Shown here: positions 8,768 to 17,198 of the stretch, piece by piece
How positions within the stretch are numbered: position 1 is the stretch's first letter
Layout of the letters: each line of letters begins with the position of its first letter
From: Catelliglobosispora koreensis DSM 44566
GTDB taxonomy: Bacteria > Actinomycetota > Actinomycetes > Mycobacteriales > Micromonosporaceae
Assembly: GCF_000379685.1 (NCBI RefSeq)
Contig: NZ_KB903249.1
Span: forward strand, 538,795 to 602,794
Direction of reading: 5' to 3'
Length of the DNA: 64,000 nt
Position numbers and translations under genes: made by a program
Notes under the pieces: generated by a model
Told to the model about the DNA's origin: nothing
The model's input: only the letters and a program-made list of their open reading frames with translations
Database searches by the model: none

Positions 8768-10477
8768 GTGAGCACACAGACAAGCAAGGAGCCCGTCGCG
8801 GCGCCCGACGCCGCTGCGCAGCCGCAAAACCCCGTCCCGGACGCGTTCGTCCCGGCGGCGACGGGCCGCCGCCGCACGCTGGCGTTGCTGGTAGTCCTAT
8901 TAGGACTGCTCGTCGACCTGCTGGACATCACCGTCGTCAACGTCGCCCTGCCGAGAATCCAAGAGGGCATCGGTATCGATGCGGCCGCCATTCAGTGGGT
9001 GATCGCGGGGTACACCCTGTCCTTCGCCCTCATGCTGATCACCTCGGCGCGACTCGGTGATCTCTTTGGCCGCAAGCGAATCTTCGTCATCGGGATGGCC
9101 GGCTTCACCATCGCTTCGATGGCTTGTGGGTTTTCCCAAACACCGGGCCAGCTGGTTGCCGCCCGGATCGTCCAGGGCGCGTTCGGCGCGCTGATGGTGC
9201 CGCAGGTCCTGTCAACCATTCAGGTCATGTACGCGCCACACGAGCGGGGCCGTGCCTTCGCGATCCTCAGTGGAGTGTTCGGCATCGGCACCGTCGGCGG
9301 ACCGCTCCTCGGCGCGGTCCTAACGGAGGCTGACTTCGCCGGGCTCAGCTGGAGATCGATCTTCCTGGTCAATGTCCCCGTTGGAATCTTGGCCATCATC
9401 ACCGCGCTGATCGTGGTGCCGGAATCAAAGCCAGCGAACGCGAAAAGGCTTGATGTTCCTGGCGTCATCATCCTCACGGCGGCGCTGTTCCTGCTGGTCT
9501 ACCCACTGGTGCAGGGCCGTGAACTGGGCTGGCCGTGGTGGACCTTCGTCAGCATGGCAGCCTCACTGCTCGTCCTGGCGTTGTTCGTGGTGCACCAGCG
9601 CGGCCGCAAAGACTCACCCTTGGTGCCGATGACGCTGTTCCGCTTCCGCTCCTTCGATGGTGGGCTGCTGGTGTCCATCTTCTTCATGGGCGGCGTCATG
9701 CCGTTCTTCCTGCTGAACACGCTCTATCTGCAAGTGGGCCAAGGCTTCCCGATCCTCAAGGCCGGCCTGACCGGCATCATGTGGGGGATAGCTGTCCCGC
9801 TATTCGGCGCGGTGTCCTCACGCGTCATCCACCCCAAACTCGGCCGCGCCGGGCTGCAATTGGGGTTGCTGCTCATGATGGCCGGAATGTTCATTCTTAT
9901 GTGGACTATCTCCACTGTGGACACCGTGACGCCCTGGCATATGGCGCCCGGTCTGTTCATTGGCGGCATGGGCATGGGCATGAGTTTCCCGCCGATCGTC
10001 AGTTTCACCTTGCACGATGTGCCGGTGAACGACGCCGGTCCCGCGTCGGGTGTCTACAACACGGTTCAGCAGGTTGGCGCGGTGCTCGGTATCGCCGCCG
10101 GCGGGGTGCTGTTCTTTAGCATCCTGGGCACGCAGGCGGCAGGCGCCGTGGACAAGGTCATTCCGGGTCTGCGCTCGGATCTGGCCGCTACGGCGTTGCC
10201 AGCACAGGAGATTGACCGCACCGTCAGCCGGTTCCGCACCTGCTTTATCGACCGTATGGGCTCGGCCGACCCCTATCGTGACGTTCCTTCGTGCCGCACC
10301 ACCGAGACGGCAGGCCAGCCAACCGAGGCTGCGCAGAAGACGGCCACGATCGTCGCGGGGCACACCGCTCAGGCAATAAAGCTCGACTACCAGCGAAGCA
10401 TGGTGCTCGCGCTCTGGTACATGGTCATCATGTTCGGCTTGGGTATCGGAGCAACGATGCTCCTGCCGAAGAAGTAG
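8768..10477 (+). CDS. MFS exporter, DHA2 (EmrB/QacA) family, 14 TM
   Basis: A 569-aa proton-coupled drug exporter. The N-terminal cytoplasmic tail (about 40 residues) leads into helix one with LLGLLVDLLDITVVNVALPRIQ, the DHA2 motif D1; motif A is GRLGDLFGRKRIF-like (ARLGDLFGRKRIF). A large Cys-containing loop (RTCFIDRMGSADPYRDVPSC) precedes the last helix, as in actinobacterial antibiotic exporters. GTG start behind GAGGAG. Followed after 40 bases by an SDR gene, likely one operon. A close paralogue lies at 15475-17157. Probably exports a toxic compound made or met by the cell. Confidence 0.92.
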   Translation: MSTQTSKEPVAAPDAAAQPQNPVPDAFVPAATGRRRTLALLVVLLGLLVDLLDITVVNVALPRIQEGIGIDAAAIQWVIAGYTLSFALMLITSARLGDLFGRKRIFVIGMAGFTIASMACGFSQTPGQLVAARIVQGAFGALMVPQVLSTIQVMYAPHERGRAFAILSGVFGIGTVGGPLLGAVLTEADFAGLSWRSIFLVNVPVGILAIITALIVVPESKPANAKRLDVPGVIILTAALFLLVYPLVQGRELGWPWWTFVSMAASLLVLALFVVHQRGRKDSPLVPMTLFRFRSFDGGLLVSIFFMGGVMPFFLLNTLYLQVGQGFPILKAGLTGIMWGIAVPLFGAVSSRVIHPKLGRAGLQLGLLLMMAGMFILMWTISTVDTVTPWHMAPGLFIGGMGMGMSFPPIVSFTLHDVPVNDAGPASGVYNTVQQVGAVLGIAAGGVLFFSILGTQAAGAVDKVIPGLRSDLAATALPAQEIDRTVSRFRTCFIDRMGSADPYRDVPSCRTTETAGQPTEAAQKTATIVAGHTAQAIKLDYQRSMVLALWYMVIMFGLGIGATMLLPKK

Positions 10478-10517
10478 TCATCTGTCGGCCAAATCGTGTT
10501 TCTGAGAGGAGTGCCAG

Positions 10518-11321
10518 ATGAGTGACCTGTTCTCCCTAGCTGGAAAGACGGCGCTGGTAACGGGTGCGACCCACGGCATCGGGGCGATGATCGCTCGCGG
10601 GTTCATCGAGGCGGGAGTCCGTGTCTACATAACGGCACGCAACAAGGCCGAATGCGACGCCATGGTCGCCGAGCTGTCGCCAGTAGGCGAATGTGTGGCG
10701 ATCCCGGCCGACCTGAGCCGTGAGGAGGAATGCGTCCGCCTCGCCCGCGAGATCAAGGAACGAGAGGACAGGCTGGACATCCTCGTCAACAACGCGGGCA
10801 CGGGATGGTCAGCACCGCTTGAGCAGTTCCCCGCCGAGGGGTGGGACAAGGTGCTTGACCTCAACCTCAAGGCTCCGTTCTACCTCACCAGGGAACTGGC
10901 TAGCTTGCTCAAGCAAAGCGGCACACCCGAGGACCCGGCACGCATCGTCAACATCGGCTCGGTGGACGCACTGCGAGTCGCCGAGTTTCCCACCTATTCG
11001 GCTTCGACGAGCAAGGCCGCGGTGCACCATCTGACGCGCATTCTGGCCGCTGATTTCGCCCCGAGCGTGACGGTGAACGCCATCGCTCCGGGTAGTTTCC
11101 CGTCGCGCATGATGGCAGAGGTTCTGGAAGGGTTCAGGCCTGTGATCGAGGCGGTGACCCCGCTCAAACGCATCGGCCGCGCGGCCGATGTCGTTGGCAC
11201 GACGGTCTTCCTGTGCAGTGCGGCAGGTTCTTATCTAACCGGCACGGTCATTCCGGTCGACGGTGGTCTGTCGACCTGCCGGCTCGGATTCGTTCCGCCA
11301 CAATTTCTGAAAGCCGCGTAG
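10518..11321 (+). CDS. SDR family oxidoreductase (FabG/RhlG-like)
   Basis: A 267-aa NAD(P)-dependent short-chain dehydrogenase/reductase. The cofactor motif TGATHGIG is at residues 16-23, NNAG near 93, the catalytic Ser in NIGSVDALR and the catalytic YxxxK as YSASTSK. The C-terminal PLKRIGRAADVVGTTVFLCSAAGSYLTGTVIPVDGG is FabG-like. ATG start with GAGAGGAGTG upstream. It follows the DHA2 exporter, so it may modify a metabolite handled by it. Closest recalled relatives are RhlG-type ketoacyl reductases; the substrate is not deducible. Confidence 0.9.
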   Translation: MSDLFSLAGKTALVTGATHGIGAMIARGFIEAGVRVYITARNKAECDAMVAELSPVGECVAIPADLSREEECVRLAREIKEREDRLDILVNNAGTGWSAPLEQFPAEGWDKVLDLNLKAPFYLTRELASLLKQSGTPEDPARIVNIGSVDALRVAEFPTYSASTSKAAVHHLTRILAADFAPSVTVNAIAPGSFPSRMMAEVLEGFRPVIEAVTPLKRIGRAADVVGTTVFLCSAAGSYLTGTVIPVDGGLSTCRLGFVPPQFLKAA

Positions 11322-11368
11322 TGGGTAAGCGCGGCGGGTGCTCACGCACGCGCCGCGCTGACCACAGC

Positions 11369-11791
11369 CTAACTCCGGCCGGGGTTGTAGGTGCCGAAGC
11401 TCCAGATGTGGCCTTCCACATCCTGGCACGTGTATTCCCGCGAACCCCAAGGCATGTCCTGCAACGGCATCAGCACCTTGGCTCCGGCACTGACCGCCTG
11501 ATCGTGATGTTTGTCCACGTTCTTGGCACCGTCGATCCGTACGAACACACCCTGGTGGCTATGGGGCAAGCTACGCGGGCTACCCATAGGCAACACCCCG
11601 TTCCCGTTAGCACCAGTAAGAAGAATGATGCCCGTACCGATCTTCAGTTCCGCGTGGACGATCTCGCCTTGCGGCCCTGTGGTCAGGGCGATCTCTTCGA
11701 CACCGAATGCCTTCTTGAGCCACTCAAGAGCCGCATTGGGGTCATCGTAGGTTAGATACGGCATGACCGAATTGCTCAGCGTCTCAGCCAC
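11369..11791 (-). CDS. VOC family protein (PhnB-like)
   Basis: A 140-aa VOC protein with MPYLTYDDPNAALEWLKKAF, GEIVHAELKIGTGIILL and an ending of REYTCQDVEGHIWSFGTYNP, typical of the PhnB/YP_009-like glyoxalase group. GTG 11791 is chosen because AAAGGAAGG lies six bases upstream; the longer ATG starts lack one. Nearly parallel in sequence to the VOC at 13490, so these two are recent paralogues. Divergent from a DUF4188 gene across a region holding an operator-like repeat. Confidence 0.87.
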   Translation of the reverse strand: MAETLSNSVMPYLTYDDPNAALEWLKKAFGVEEIALTTGPQGEIVHAELKIGTGIILLTGANGNGVLPMGSPRSLPHSHQGVFVRIDGAKNVDKHHDQAVSAGAKVLMPLQDMPWGSREYTCQDVEGHIWSFGTYNPGRS

Positions 11792-11839
11792 TTTGAACCT
11801 TCCTTTAGGACACCTTGGCATGACGATCCTATGAAAGAA

Positions 11840-11860
11840 ACGAGTGTCTACCAACGACAC
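11840..11860. promoter_or_regulatory. Imperfect copy of ACGAGTGTCT operator
   Basis: ACGAGTGTCT (11840-11849) followed by ACGACAC (11854-11860), a degenerate inverted repeat between the divergent VOC and DUF4188 genes. The first arm is identical to that of the perfect site at 7882. Confidence 0.5.
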
Positions 11861-11928
11861 CGAATACAACCTTGCATCTGTGTCAGATACGCGTCTACTC
11901 TGATCACACACTCCAATTAGGAGGCTCA

Positions 11929-12456
11929 ATGGGCAGCGGTAGCGGCAATCCGTTGTTGACAGCGCGGATGACAGCCGAACTCGAAGGCGACTTCGCCATC
12001 TTCATGACCGGCATGCGAATCAACAAGTTCTGGAAGGTTCACCGCTGGTGGCCGACATTCAAACTGATGATGCCAATCCTGGTAAAGGTTCGCGAGCAGC
12101 CTGACCTTGGCCTGCTTGACCTGCACGCATGGGTGTCACCGCGTGGCCCCATTATGATCACCTATTGGCGCAGTGTCGAGCATCTTGAGGCTTTCGCCAA
12201 CAACCCCGACCTACCGCACCTCGGAGCCTGGCGCAGCTTTGTCAAAAAGGTAGGCGCGACAGGTGACGTGGCGGTCTGGCACGAGACCTACGTCATCCGG
12301 GCCGGCGAATATGAAGCTGTCTACACCAATCTTCCTTTCGCCTTCGGGCTAGCGTCGGCGGGCAAGCATCTGCCGGTCGAGGAGAAGGGGCACACGGCAG
12401 TTCGCCGTCGCCAGGCCAACGCCAAACAGGCGGCGGAGAACCAAAGCGCCGCATAA
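11929..12456 (+). CDS. DUF4188 protein (monooxygenase / aldoxime-dehydratase-like fold)
   Basis: A 175-aa protein starting at ATG 11929 behind AGGAGG. Conserved core: RMTAELEGDFAIFMTGMRIN, WWPTFKLMMPILVKV, ITYWRSVEHLEAFANNPDLPH, WRSFVKKVGATGDVAVWHETY and YEAVYTNLPFAFGLA. This is the DUF4188/YcnE-like ferredoxin-fold family annotated variously as monooxygenase or phenylacetaldoxime dehydratase-like; the reaction is unproven. A paralogue at 14846 shares almost every block. Basic C-terminal tail. Confidence 0.82.
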   Translation: MGSGSGNPLLTARMTAELEGDFAIFMTGMRINKFWKVHRWWPTFKLMMPILVKVREQPDLGLLDLHAWVSPRGPIMITYWRSVEHLEAFANNPDLPHLGAWRSFVKKVGATGDVAVWHETYVIRAGEYEAVYTNLPFAFGLASAGKHLPVEEKGHTAVRRRQANAKQAAENQSAA

Positions 12457-12476
12457 CCAAACCCGGCCCCATTTCC

Positions 12477-12507
12477 ATCGCGTGCAACCGTGTCGGTTGC
12501 ACGCGAT
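12477..12507. terminator. Terminator hairpin
   Basis: Perfect 14-base arms (ATCGCGTGCAACCG and its complement) around TGT, followed by TTG, 20 bases after the DUF4188 stop. Confidence 0.8.
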
Positions 12508-12610
12508 TTGCCTTATGGCGAAGGGAAAAGGGGAGTGCGCCGAATCTCCCGCCGGTGGCCGTGAGACGATGAGTAATTGCGACTTTTCGGGCACGCGGCA
12601 AGGGAGCGAC

Positions 12611-13387
12611 ATGCAGCCAGAACAATTTTGGGAGTTGGGTGACTACGCCACGGTCGGCGATAGGTGGGCAGATGCCGCGCGCAACTTGGCGAAGGAGACC
12701 GTCCTGCCCGGACACCGCGTACTCGATGTGGCTTGCGGCCAAGGACCTGCGGCCATCGCGGCGGCGGGCCTGGGCGCTAACGCGACCGGGCTTGACTTCG
12801 CCGCCGGTCTGCTGACGGTCGCGCGCAGGCGTGCGGACGCGCTTGGCCTTGGGGTGCAATGGATTCAGTCGGACATGACCGCTATGCCCGTGCCTGATGA
12901 GTCCTACGACCGGGTGCTGTCCGCCTTTGGCTGCATGTTCGCCAGTGACCCTGCGGCCATGGCACGCGAACTGGTGCGGGTGTGCGCGCCGGGTGGCGTC
13001 ATCGGCGTGCTCGCCTGGCTGCCTGATAGCCCCTTCGGAAGCCTGAAACCCTTATTTGGCAAGTATCTTGGCGGTCCAGGTGGGCCACCGGTTGAGGCGT
13101 GGGCCGTGCCGGAACTGATCCGGTCAACCTTCGCGGGGCTGCCGGTCGAGCTGACCACTCGGGTCGACACTGTTGATGTCGTGTGGGATGACGTAGATCA
13201 GGCTTTGGATGAGGTGAGCACGATGGTGCCGGCGATAGTCGCTATCCGCCGGGTTCTGGCCGCTTCTGGAAGATGGCCGCAGGCCCAGGCTGATCTCAGA
13301 GCACTTTTCACGAGCGGCGGTGAGCAAACGAGTGCGGGGTTCCGGTTGCCGGTGGAGTATCTCACGACCCTCGCACACCATCGCTGA
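12611..13387 (+). CDS. SAM-dependent methyltransferase (UbiE/Methyltransf_11 type)
   Basis: A 258-aa class I methyltransferase. Motif I is VLDVACGQGPAAIAAA, the acidic strand-two residue is in ATGLDFAAGL, and QSDMTAMPVPDESYDRVLSAFGCMFA plus CAPGGVIGVLAW supply the later motifs. ATG 12611 is chosen because AAGGGAG precedes it; the upstream ATG at 12482 would start inside the terminator of the previous gene. Substrate unknown. Second methyltransferase of the accessory block. Confidence 0.87.
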   Translation: MQPEQFWELGDYATVGDRWADAARNLAKETVLPGHRVLDVACGQGPAAIAAAGLGANATGLDFAAGLLTVARRRADALGLGVQWIQSDMTAMPVPDESYDRVLSAFGCMFASDPAAMARELVRVCAPGGVIGVLAWLPDSPFGSLKPLFGKYLGGPGGPPVEAWAVPELIRSTFAGLPVELTTRVDTVDVVWDDVDQALDEVSTMVPAIVAIRRVLAASGRWPQAQADLRALFTSGGEQTSAGFRLPVEYLTTLAHHR

Positions 13388-13489
13388 TTTTCAGCCAGTG
13401 ATGCCGTAGATGGTGTCATATTGGACAGTCTCTCCGAGTGCCCATAGGATCGGCGAATACCCGCAAATGCCCGCGACAGGGGAGGTTCA

Positions 13490-13900
13490 ATGCTCAGCAA
13501 TGCGATCATGCCCTACCTCACGTATGACGATCCGAAAGGGGCGATCGAGTGGTTGGGTAAGGCTTTTGGAGCCGAGAGAATTGATGTTGGCGATGAGGGC
13601 GAAGACGATATCCAGCACGCCGAGTTGAAGATCGGCAACGGGGTTGTCCTGCTCACGGCAACCGACGGCGGTGGCGCTCTTCCGATGCGCAGCCCGCAGC
13701 AGACCAGTTTTTCCAGCCAGGGCGTCTTTGTGCGCATTGAGAAAGCCGATATCGACGCGCACTATGAGCGCGCGGTCGCGGCTGGCGCGGAGGTCCTTTA
13801 TCCCTTGCAGGACATGGGATATTACGATTCGCGTGAGTACACGTGCACAGATCCCGAAGGTCACCTGTGGAGTTTCGGGACCTACAACCCGGGCAAATAG
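13490..13900 (+). CDS. VOC family protein (PhnB-like)
   Basis: A 136-aa VOC protein, paralogue of the one at 11369: MPYLTYDDPKGAIEWLGKAFG, HAELKIGNGVVLL, GVFVRIEKADIDAHYERAVAAGAEV and SREYTCTDPEGHLWSFGTYNPG. ATG start behind GGGGAGG. It stands alone between the methyltransferase and a terminator. The shared RExTCxDxEGHxWSFGTY ending of both paralogues suggests a common ligand or metal site. Confidence 0.88.
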   Translation: MLSNAIMPYLTYDDPKGAIEWLGKAFGAERIDVGDEGEDDIQHAELKIGNGVVLLTATDGGGALPMRSPQQTSFSSQGVFVRIEKADIDAHYERAVAAGAEVLYPLQDMGYYDSREYTCTDPEGHLWSFGTYNPGK

Positions 13901-13912
13901 TTTCGGTTTTGG

Positions 13913-13943
13913 CTGCTGGAGCAGGGTGTGCCTGCTCCAGCAG
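13913..13943. terminator. Terminator hairpin
   Basis: CTGCTGGAGCAG (13913-13924) and its complement CTGCTCCAGCAG (13932-13943) followed by CTTTTCG; lies between the convergent VOC and peroxiredoxin-like genes. Confidence 0.8.
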
Positions 13944-13957
13944 CTTTTCGTTGTGGG

Positions 13958-14620
13958 CTAAGCGGCAAGCCGCTCGAAGGCGGCCACGAGATCGTCTGGT
14001 TCAGTGCGCTGCCAGTGTGCGGGGTGCGCCTCGCTGAACTGAATGACGCCTTGCTGATCGCTGAGGATGACGGCAGGCATGGTCATGGACTTGCCGTCAT
14101 CGCCGTTGACCTGGCTGAAGTCGAGGCCGAAGCTTCCCCAGACCCCGATGACCTCTTCGCTCATGGTGTAGACGAGGTTGAAACGGCGGGCATATTCGCT
14201 GCCACGGTCGCTTACCAGTGGGAAGGAAAGGTTGTTGCGGCGGATGGCCGCGCGCAGGCCCGGCATCGTCACCGGTGACACCGCGACGAGTTCGCCGCCG
14301 AGTTCCTTGATCCGCGGGTAGACCTCTTCGAGCGCTTCGAGCTCAAAGTTGCAGTAGTCGCACCAGATTCCACGGTAGAAGACGATCGCTAGCGGACCGC
14401 GCTTAAGGATCTCGTCAGAGGAGATGATCGTCCCCTTCTCATCCGGCAGGGCGAATGAGGGGAACTTCGCGCCAACCTCAGGAACGGTTTTGTGCTGGCC
14501 GCTGGCGATCAGCTGCTCAGCACCGCGATAGATGACCTCCAGATGTGCTGTCGTGATCGGAGGGACCTCACCCGCCTCTTGCTTTTCCTTGTATTCGGCC
14601 AAACGCTTGTTGAGGTTCAC
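13958..14620 (-). CDS. Peroxiredoxin-like (AhpC/TSA family) protein
   Basis: A protein of about 220 aa with a helical N-terminal extension and a thioredoxin fold: VGAKFPSFALPDEKG, then AIVFYRGIWCDYCNFELEALEEV, where a CxxC replaces the TxxC of classical peroxiredoxins. This matches the PRX_like2 group that destroys peroxides or acts as a thiol oxidoreductase. GTG 14620 with GGGGGC upstream is preferred, but GTG 14635 and ATG 14692 are possible. Its promoter region contains GAGTGTC sequences similar to the recurring operator motif. Confidence 0.8.
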   Translation of the reverse strand: MNLNKRLAEYKEKQEAGEVPPITTAHLEVIYRGAEQLIASGQHKTVPEVGAKFPSFALPDEKGTIISSDEILKRGPLAIVFYRGIWCDYCNFELEALEEVYPRIKELGGELVAVSPVTMPGLRAAIRRNNLSFPLVSDRGSEYARRFNLVYTMSEEVIGVWGSFGLDFSQVNGDDGKSMTMPAVILSDQQGVIQFSEAHPAHWQRTEPDDLVAAFERLAA

Positions 14621-14845
14621 TTGATACGCCCCCACCCTTAGTCGTGTATTAGGTCCATTCCGACCATAAACGTACAGCGTGAAGAGTGTCAATGCGTCTT
14701 ACTACCTGGGTATTTGCACGAAATTACGGCAAACGGCGGGTGTCGTGAGGTTCTGAAACACGTCAACATGCTTGTTGTGTCTGGCCAGGGAACGCTAGTG
14801 TTTGCACGTATTCGAGACGGGGATAGAAGAGAGGACGAGGACCGC

Positions 14846-15406
14846 ATGGGCGAGACAGGCAAGCCACCAATCCGGCCCCGGATGACCGCGGAGATCGAGG
14901 GCGACTTCGCCGTCTTCATCACCGGCATGCGGATCAACAAGTACTGGAAGATTCACAAGTGGTATCCAAACTTCCGCGCGATGCGGAAGATCCTCATGAG
15001 CCTGTTCGGTGAGCAGGAAAAGAACGGTGCGCTCTGCGCGCACGCCTTCTGGAATCTGCGCGGTCCGTTGCTCATCGGCTATTTCCGCAGTGTTGAGCAG
15101 CTGGAGCGCTTCGCCAATGATCCGGACGCGCCGCACGCGAAGGTGTGGGCCGACTATTTCAAGCGCATGAAGAACAACGGAGACGTCGGCGTTTGGCATG
15201 AGACGTTTGTCGTGCGTGACGGCGAGTACGAGGCTGTCTACGACTACATGCCATCGGCTACGGGATTGGCGATGGGAACCTCTCACGTGCCAGTGGAGCG
15301 CCGTGGTGACAAAGCCGAGCAGCGCCGGGCGACCGGTGCGCGTTACGCGGGCCGCCACTCAGGCAAGGCCCCGGCCGACGACGACCAGCATGTGGCCGCG
15401 AGCTAA
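14846..15406 (+). CDS. DUF4188 protein, paralogue of 11929-12456
   Basis: A 186-aa protein with the same blocks as the first copy: RMTAEIEGDFAVFITGMRIN, WYPNFRAMRKILMSLF, GYFRSVEQLERFANDPDAPH, GDVGVWHETFVVRDGEYEAV. The tail is basic and differs. ATG 14846 follows GAGGAC. Divergent from the peroxiredoxin-like gene and followed by a strong terminator shared with the convergent exporter. Two DUF4188 copies in 4 kb suggest a related pair of substrates or a heteromer. Confidence 0.82.
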   Translation: MGETGKPPIRPRMTAEIEGDFAVFITGMRINKYWKIHKWYPNFRAMRKILMSLFGEQEKNGALCAHAFWNLRGPLLIGYFRSVEQLERFANDPDAPHAKVWADYFKRMKNNGDVGVWHETFVVRDGEYEAVYDYMPSATGLAMGTSHVPVERRGDKAEQRRATGARYAGRHSGKAPADDDQHVAAS

Positions 15407-15420
15407 GCAGCCACTGGAAC

Positions 15421-15460
15421 AACAAAGATCCGCGGCTCGCAGGAGCCGCGGATCTTTGTT
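15421..15460. terminator. Bidirectional terminator
   Basis: Perfect 18-base arms (15421-15438 and 15443-15460) around GCAG, A-rich on the left and T-rich on the right, between the convergent DUF4188 and exporter genes. Confidence 0.9.
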
Positions 15461-15474
15461 ATCACTGGATCTGG

Positions 15475-17157
15475 CTAGGCGCCGACCTTGCGGGGCAGGG
15501 TGAAACTGATCAGGATCGCGATGGCGAACATGCCGATCTGGAACAGCAGCGCCCGCTCAGTGGTGAAGCGGAACGCGTCATGGGTCGCGCCGTGCTGCCA
15601 CTGGGCCTGAACAGTCTTTACCGCCGCGGCGGTCTTTTCGTCCAAAGTGGCCGTCACCGCGGCGCACTGTGGCAGGTCGGCCGCGGGGTTGGCCACGTTC
15701 ATCCGTTCGGCGAAGCACGAGTGGATCGCCCCAGCCACTGTGTCCGCGGTGGTGCCAGAAACTCCTTGCTGCGCAAGCGATGCCCGAAGCTCGGCATCCC
15801 TGGCGCCGCTAACATCGGTGGCCTGCGCGTTGAGCACGAGGAAGAAGACCATGCCGCTGAGCGCGATGCCGATCACGGAACCGACCTGCTGAATCGTGTT
15901 GAACACACCCGAGGCCGAGCCAGCGTCGTTGGACGGCACGTCGTTGAGTGTGTAGGTCAGCAACGGTGCGAACGTCATACCCATGCCAGCGCCACCGATG
16001 ATGAGGCCGGGAGCGAGCACGAGCGTGTTGATGTCGTCGTTGAGCCGGATCGCGCCGATCAGCAGCGCCATGCCGGCGATGAGCATGACCAGTCCTATTT
16101 GCAGGCCGAGCCGGCCGATGCGTGGCGTGATGAAGCGAGCCGACACGAAGGTGAACAGCGGGACGGCGAAGCCCCACACCACACCGGTCAAGCCGGCCGC
16201 GAGGACCGAGTATCCCTGGCCGATCTGCAGGTACAGCGTGTTAATCAGGAAGAACGGCATGACGCCGGCCATGAAGAACAGTGAGACCGCGAGCCCGCCA
16301 CGGAAAGAGCGGTGGCTGAACAGGGAAAGCGGGATCAGAGGCGATTCTGTGCGGCGCTTCTCCGAAATGATGAGCCCGGCGAAAGCCAAAACAGCCGCAC
16401 CCAGGCTGATGAACGTCCACGTCGGCCAGCCCAGCTCGCGTCCCTGAATCAGCGGGAAGACAAGCAGCAGCATGCCCAGGCCAACCAAAATGGCGGCTTT
16501 GATGTCGAGACTCTTGGCATTGTCTGCTTTGGACTCGGGGACCAGCCGCGCGGTGATGAACAAACAGGCCACGGCGATGGGCAGGTTCACCAGGAAGATC
16601 GTGCGCCAGGTCAGGCCCGCGATGTTGCTTGTGGTCAACAGGGCGCCCACGATCGGGCCACCGACGGTGCCGACCGCGAAGATGACGCTCAGTGCGGAGA
16701 AAGCCTTGCCCCGGTCGTTGGGCGGGTACATCACCTGCAGGATCGCCAGCACCTGCGGAACCATGAGCGCACCCATGCCGCCTTGCACAAAGCGGGCGAT
16801 GATCAGCTGCTCTGGTGCGAAGGCGAGCCCGGCAGCCAGTGACGCCAAGGCGAAGCCGGTCATACCAATCATGAAGATCTTCTTGCGGCCGTAGATATCA
16901 CCGAGGCGGCCACCGGTCACGAGCATCGTGGCGAAGGCGAGGGTATAACCGCCGACCATCCACTGCATGTGGGCGGCGGTAGCACCGATCTCTTCCTGGA
17001 TCGTAGGCAGGGCAACGTTGACAATGACAATGTCGAGCAGATCCAGCAGTAGTCCCAGCAGGATCGCTACCAGCGCGACTGTCCGCCTCCTACCGCCAAT
17101 CGGGGTGGGTGGCGTAACCGGCGCCTTGGCGGCGGCCGCCTTGGTAACTTGGGTCAT
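15475..17157 (-). CDS. MFS exporter, DHA2 (EmrB/QacA) family, 14 TM
   Basis: A 560-aa paralogue of the exporter at 8768: LLGLLLDLLDIVIVNVALPTIQ in helix one, GRLGDIYGRKKIF as motif A, GTVGGPIVGALLT in the motif C region and a Cys-containing loop before the last helix (SCFAERMNVANPAADLPQC). ATG 17157 with AAAGG seven bases upstream. The two exporters differ enough to be old duplicates or separate acquisitions. Likely drug efflux driven by the proton gradient. Confidence 0.92.
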   Translation of the reverse strand: MTQVTKAAAAKAPVTPPTPIGGRRRTVALVAILLGLLLDLLDIVIVNVALPTIQEEIGATAAHMQWMVGGYTLAFATMLVTGGRLGDIYGRKKIFMIGMTGFALASLAAGLAFAPEQLIIARFVQGGMGALMVPQVLAILQVMYPPNDRGKAFSALSVIFAVGTVGGPIVGALLTTSNIAGLTWRTIFLVNLPIAVACLFITARLVPESKADNAKSLDIKAAILVGLGMLLLVFPLIQGRELGWPTWTFISLGAAVLAFAGLIISEKRRTESPLIPLSLFSHRSFRGGLAVSLFFMAGVMPFFLINTLYLQIGQGYSVLAAGLTGVVWGFAVPLFTFVSARFITPRIGRLGLQIGLVMLIAGMALLIGAIRLNDDINTLVLAPGLIIGGAGMGMTFAPLLTYTLNDVPSNDAGSASGVFNTIQQVGSVIGIALSGMVFFLVLNAQATDVSGARDAELRASLAQQGVSGTTADTVAGAIHSCFAERMNVANPAADLPQCAAVTATLDEKTAAAVKTVQAQWQHGATHDAFRFTTERALLFQIGMFAIAILISFTLPRKVGA

Positions 17158-17198
17158 AGCCCGGCCTTTCATATCAGGTTAAAAGGGGGTTGAAAGCT

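Noticed and set aside
15580-16284. Long plus-strand ORF opposite the second DHA2 exporter
   Set aside because: It lies fully antisense to a clear exporter gene, and its composition (many His, Arg, Asp) is typical of a shadow frame.
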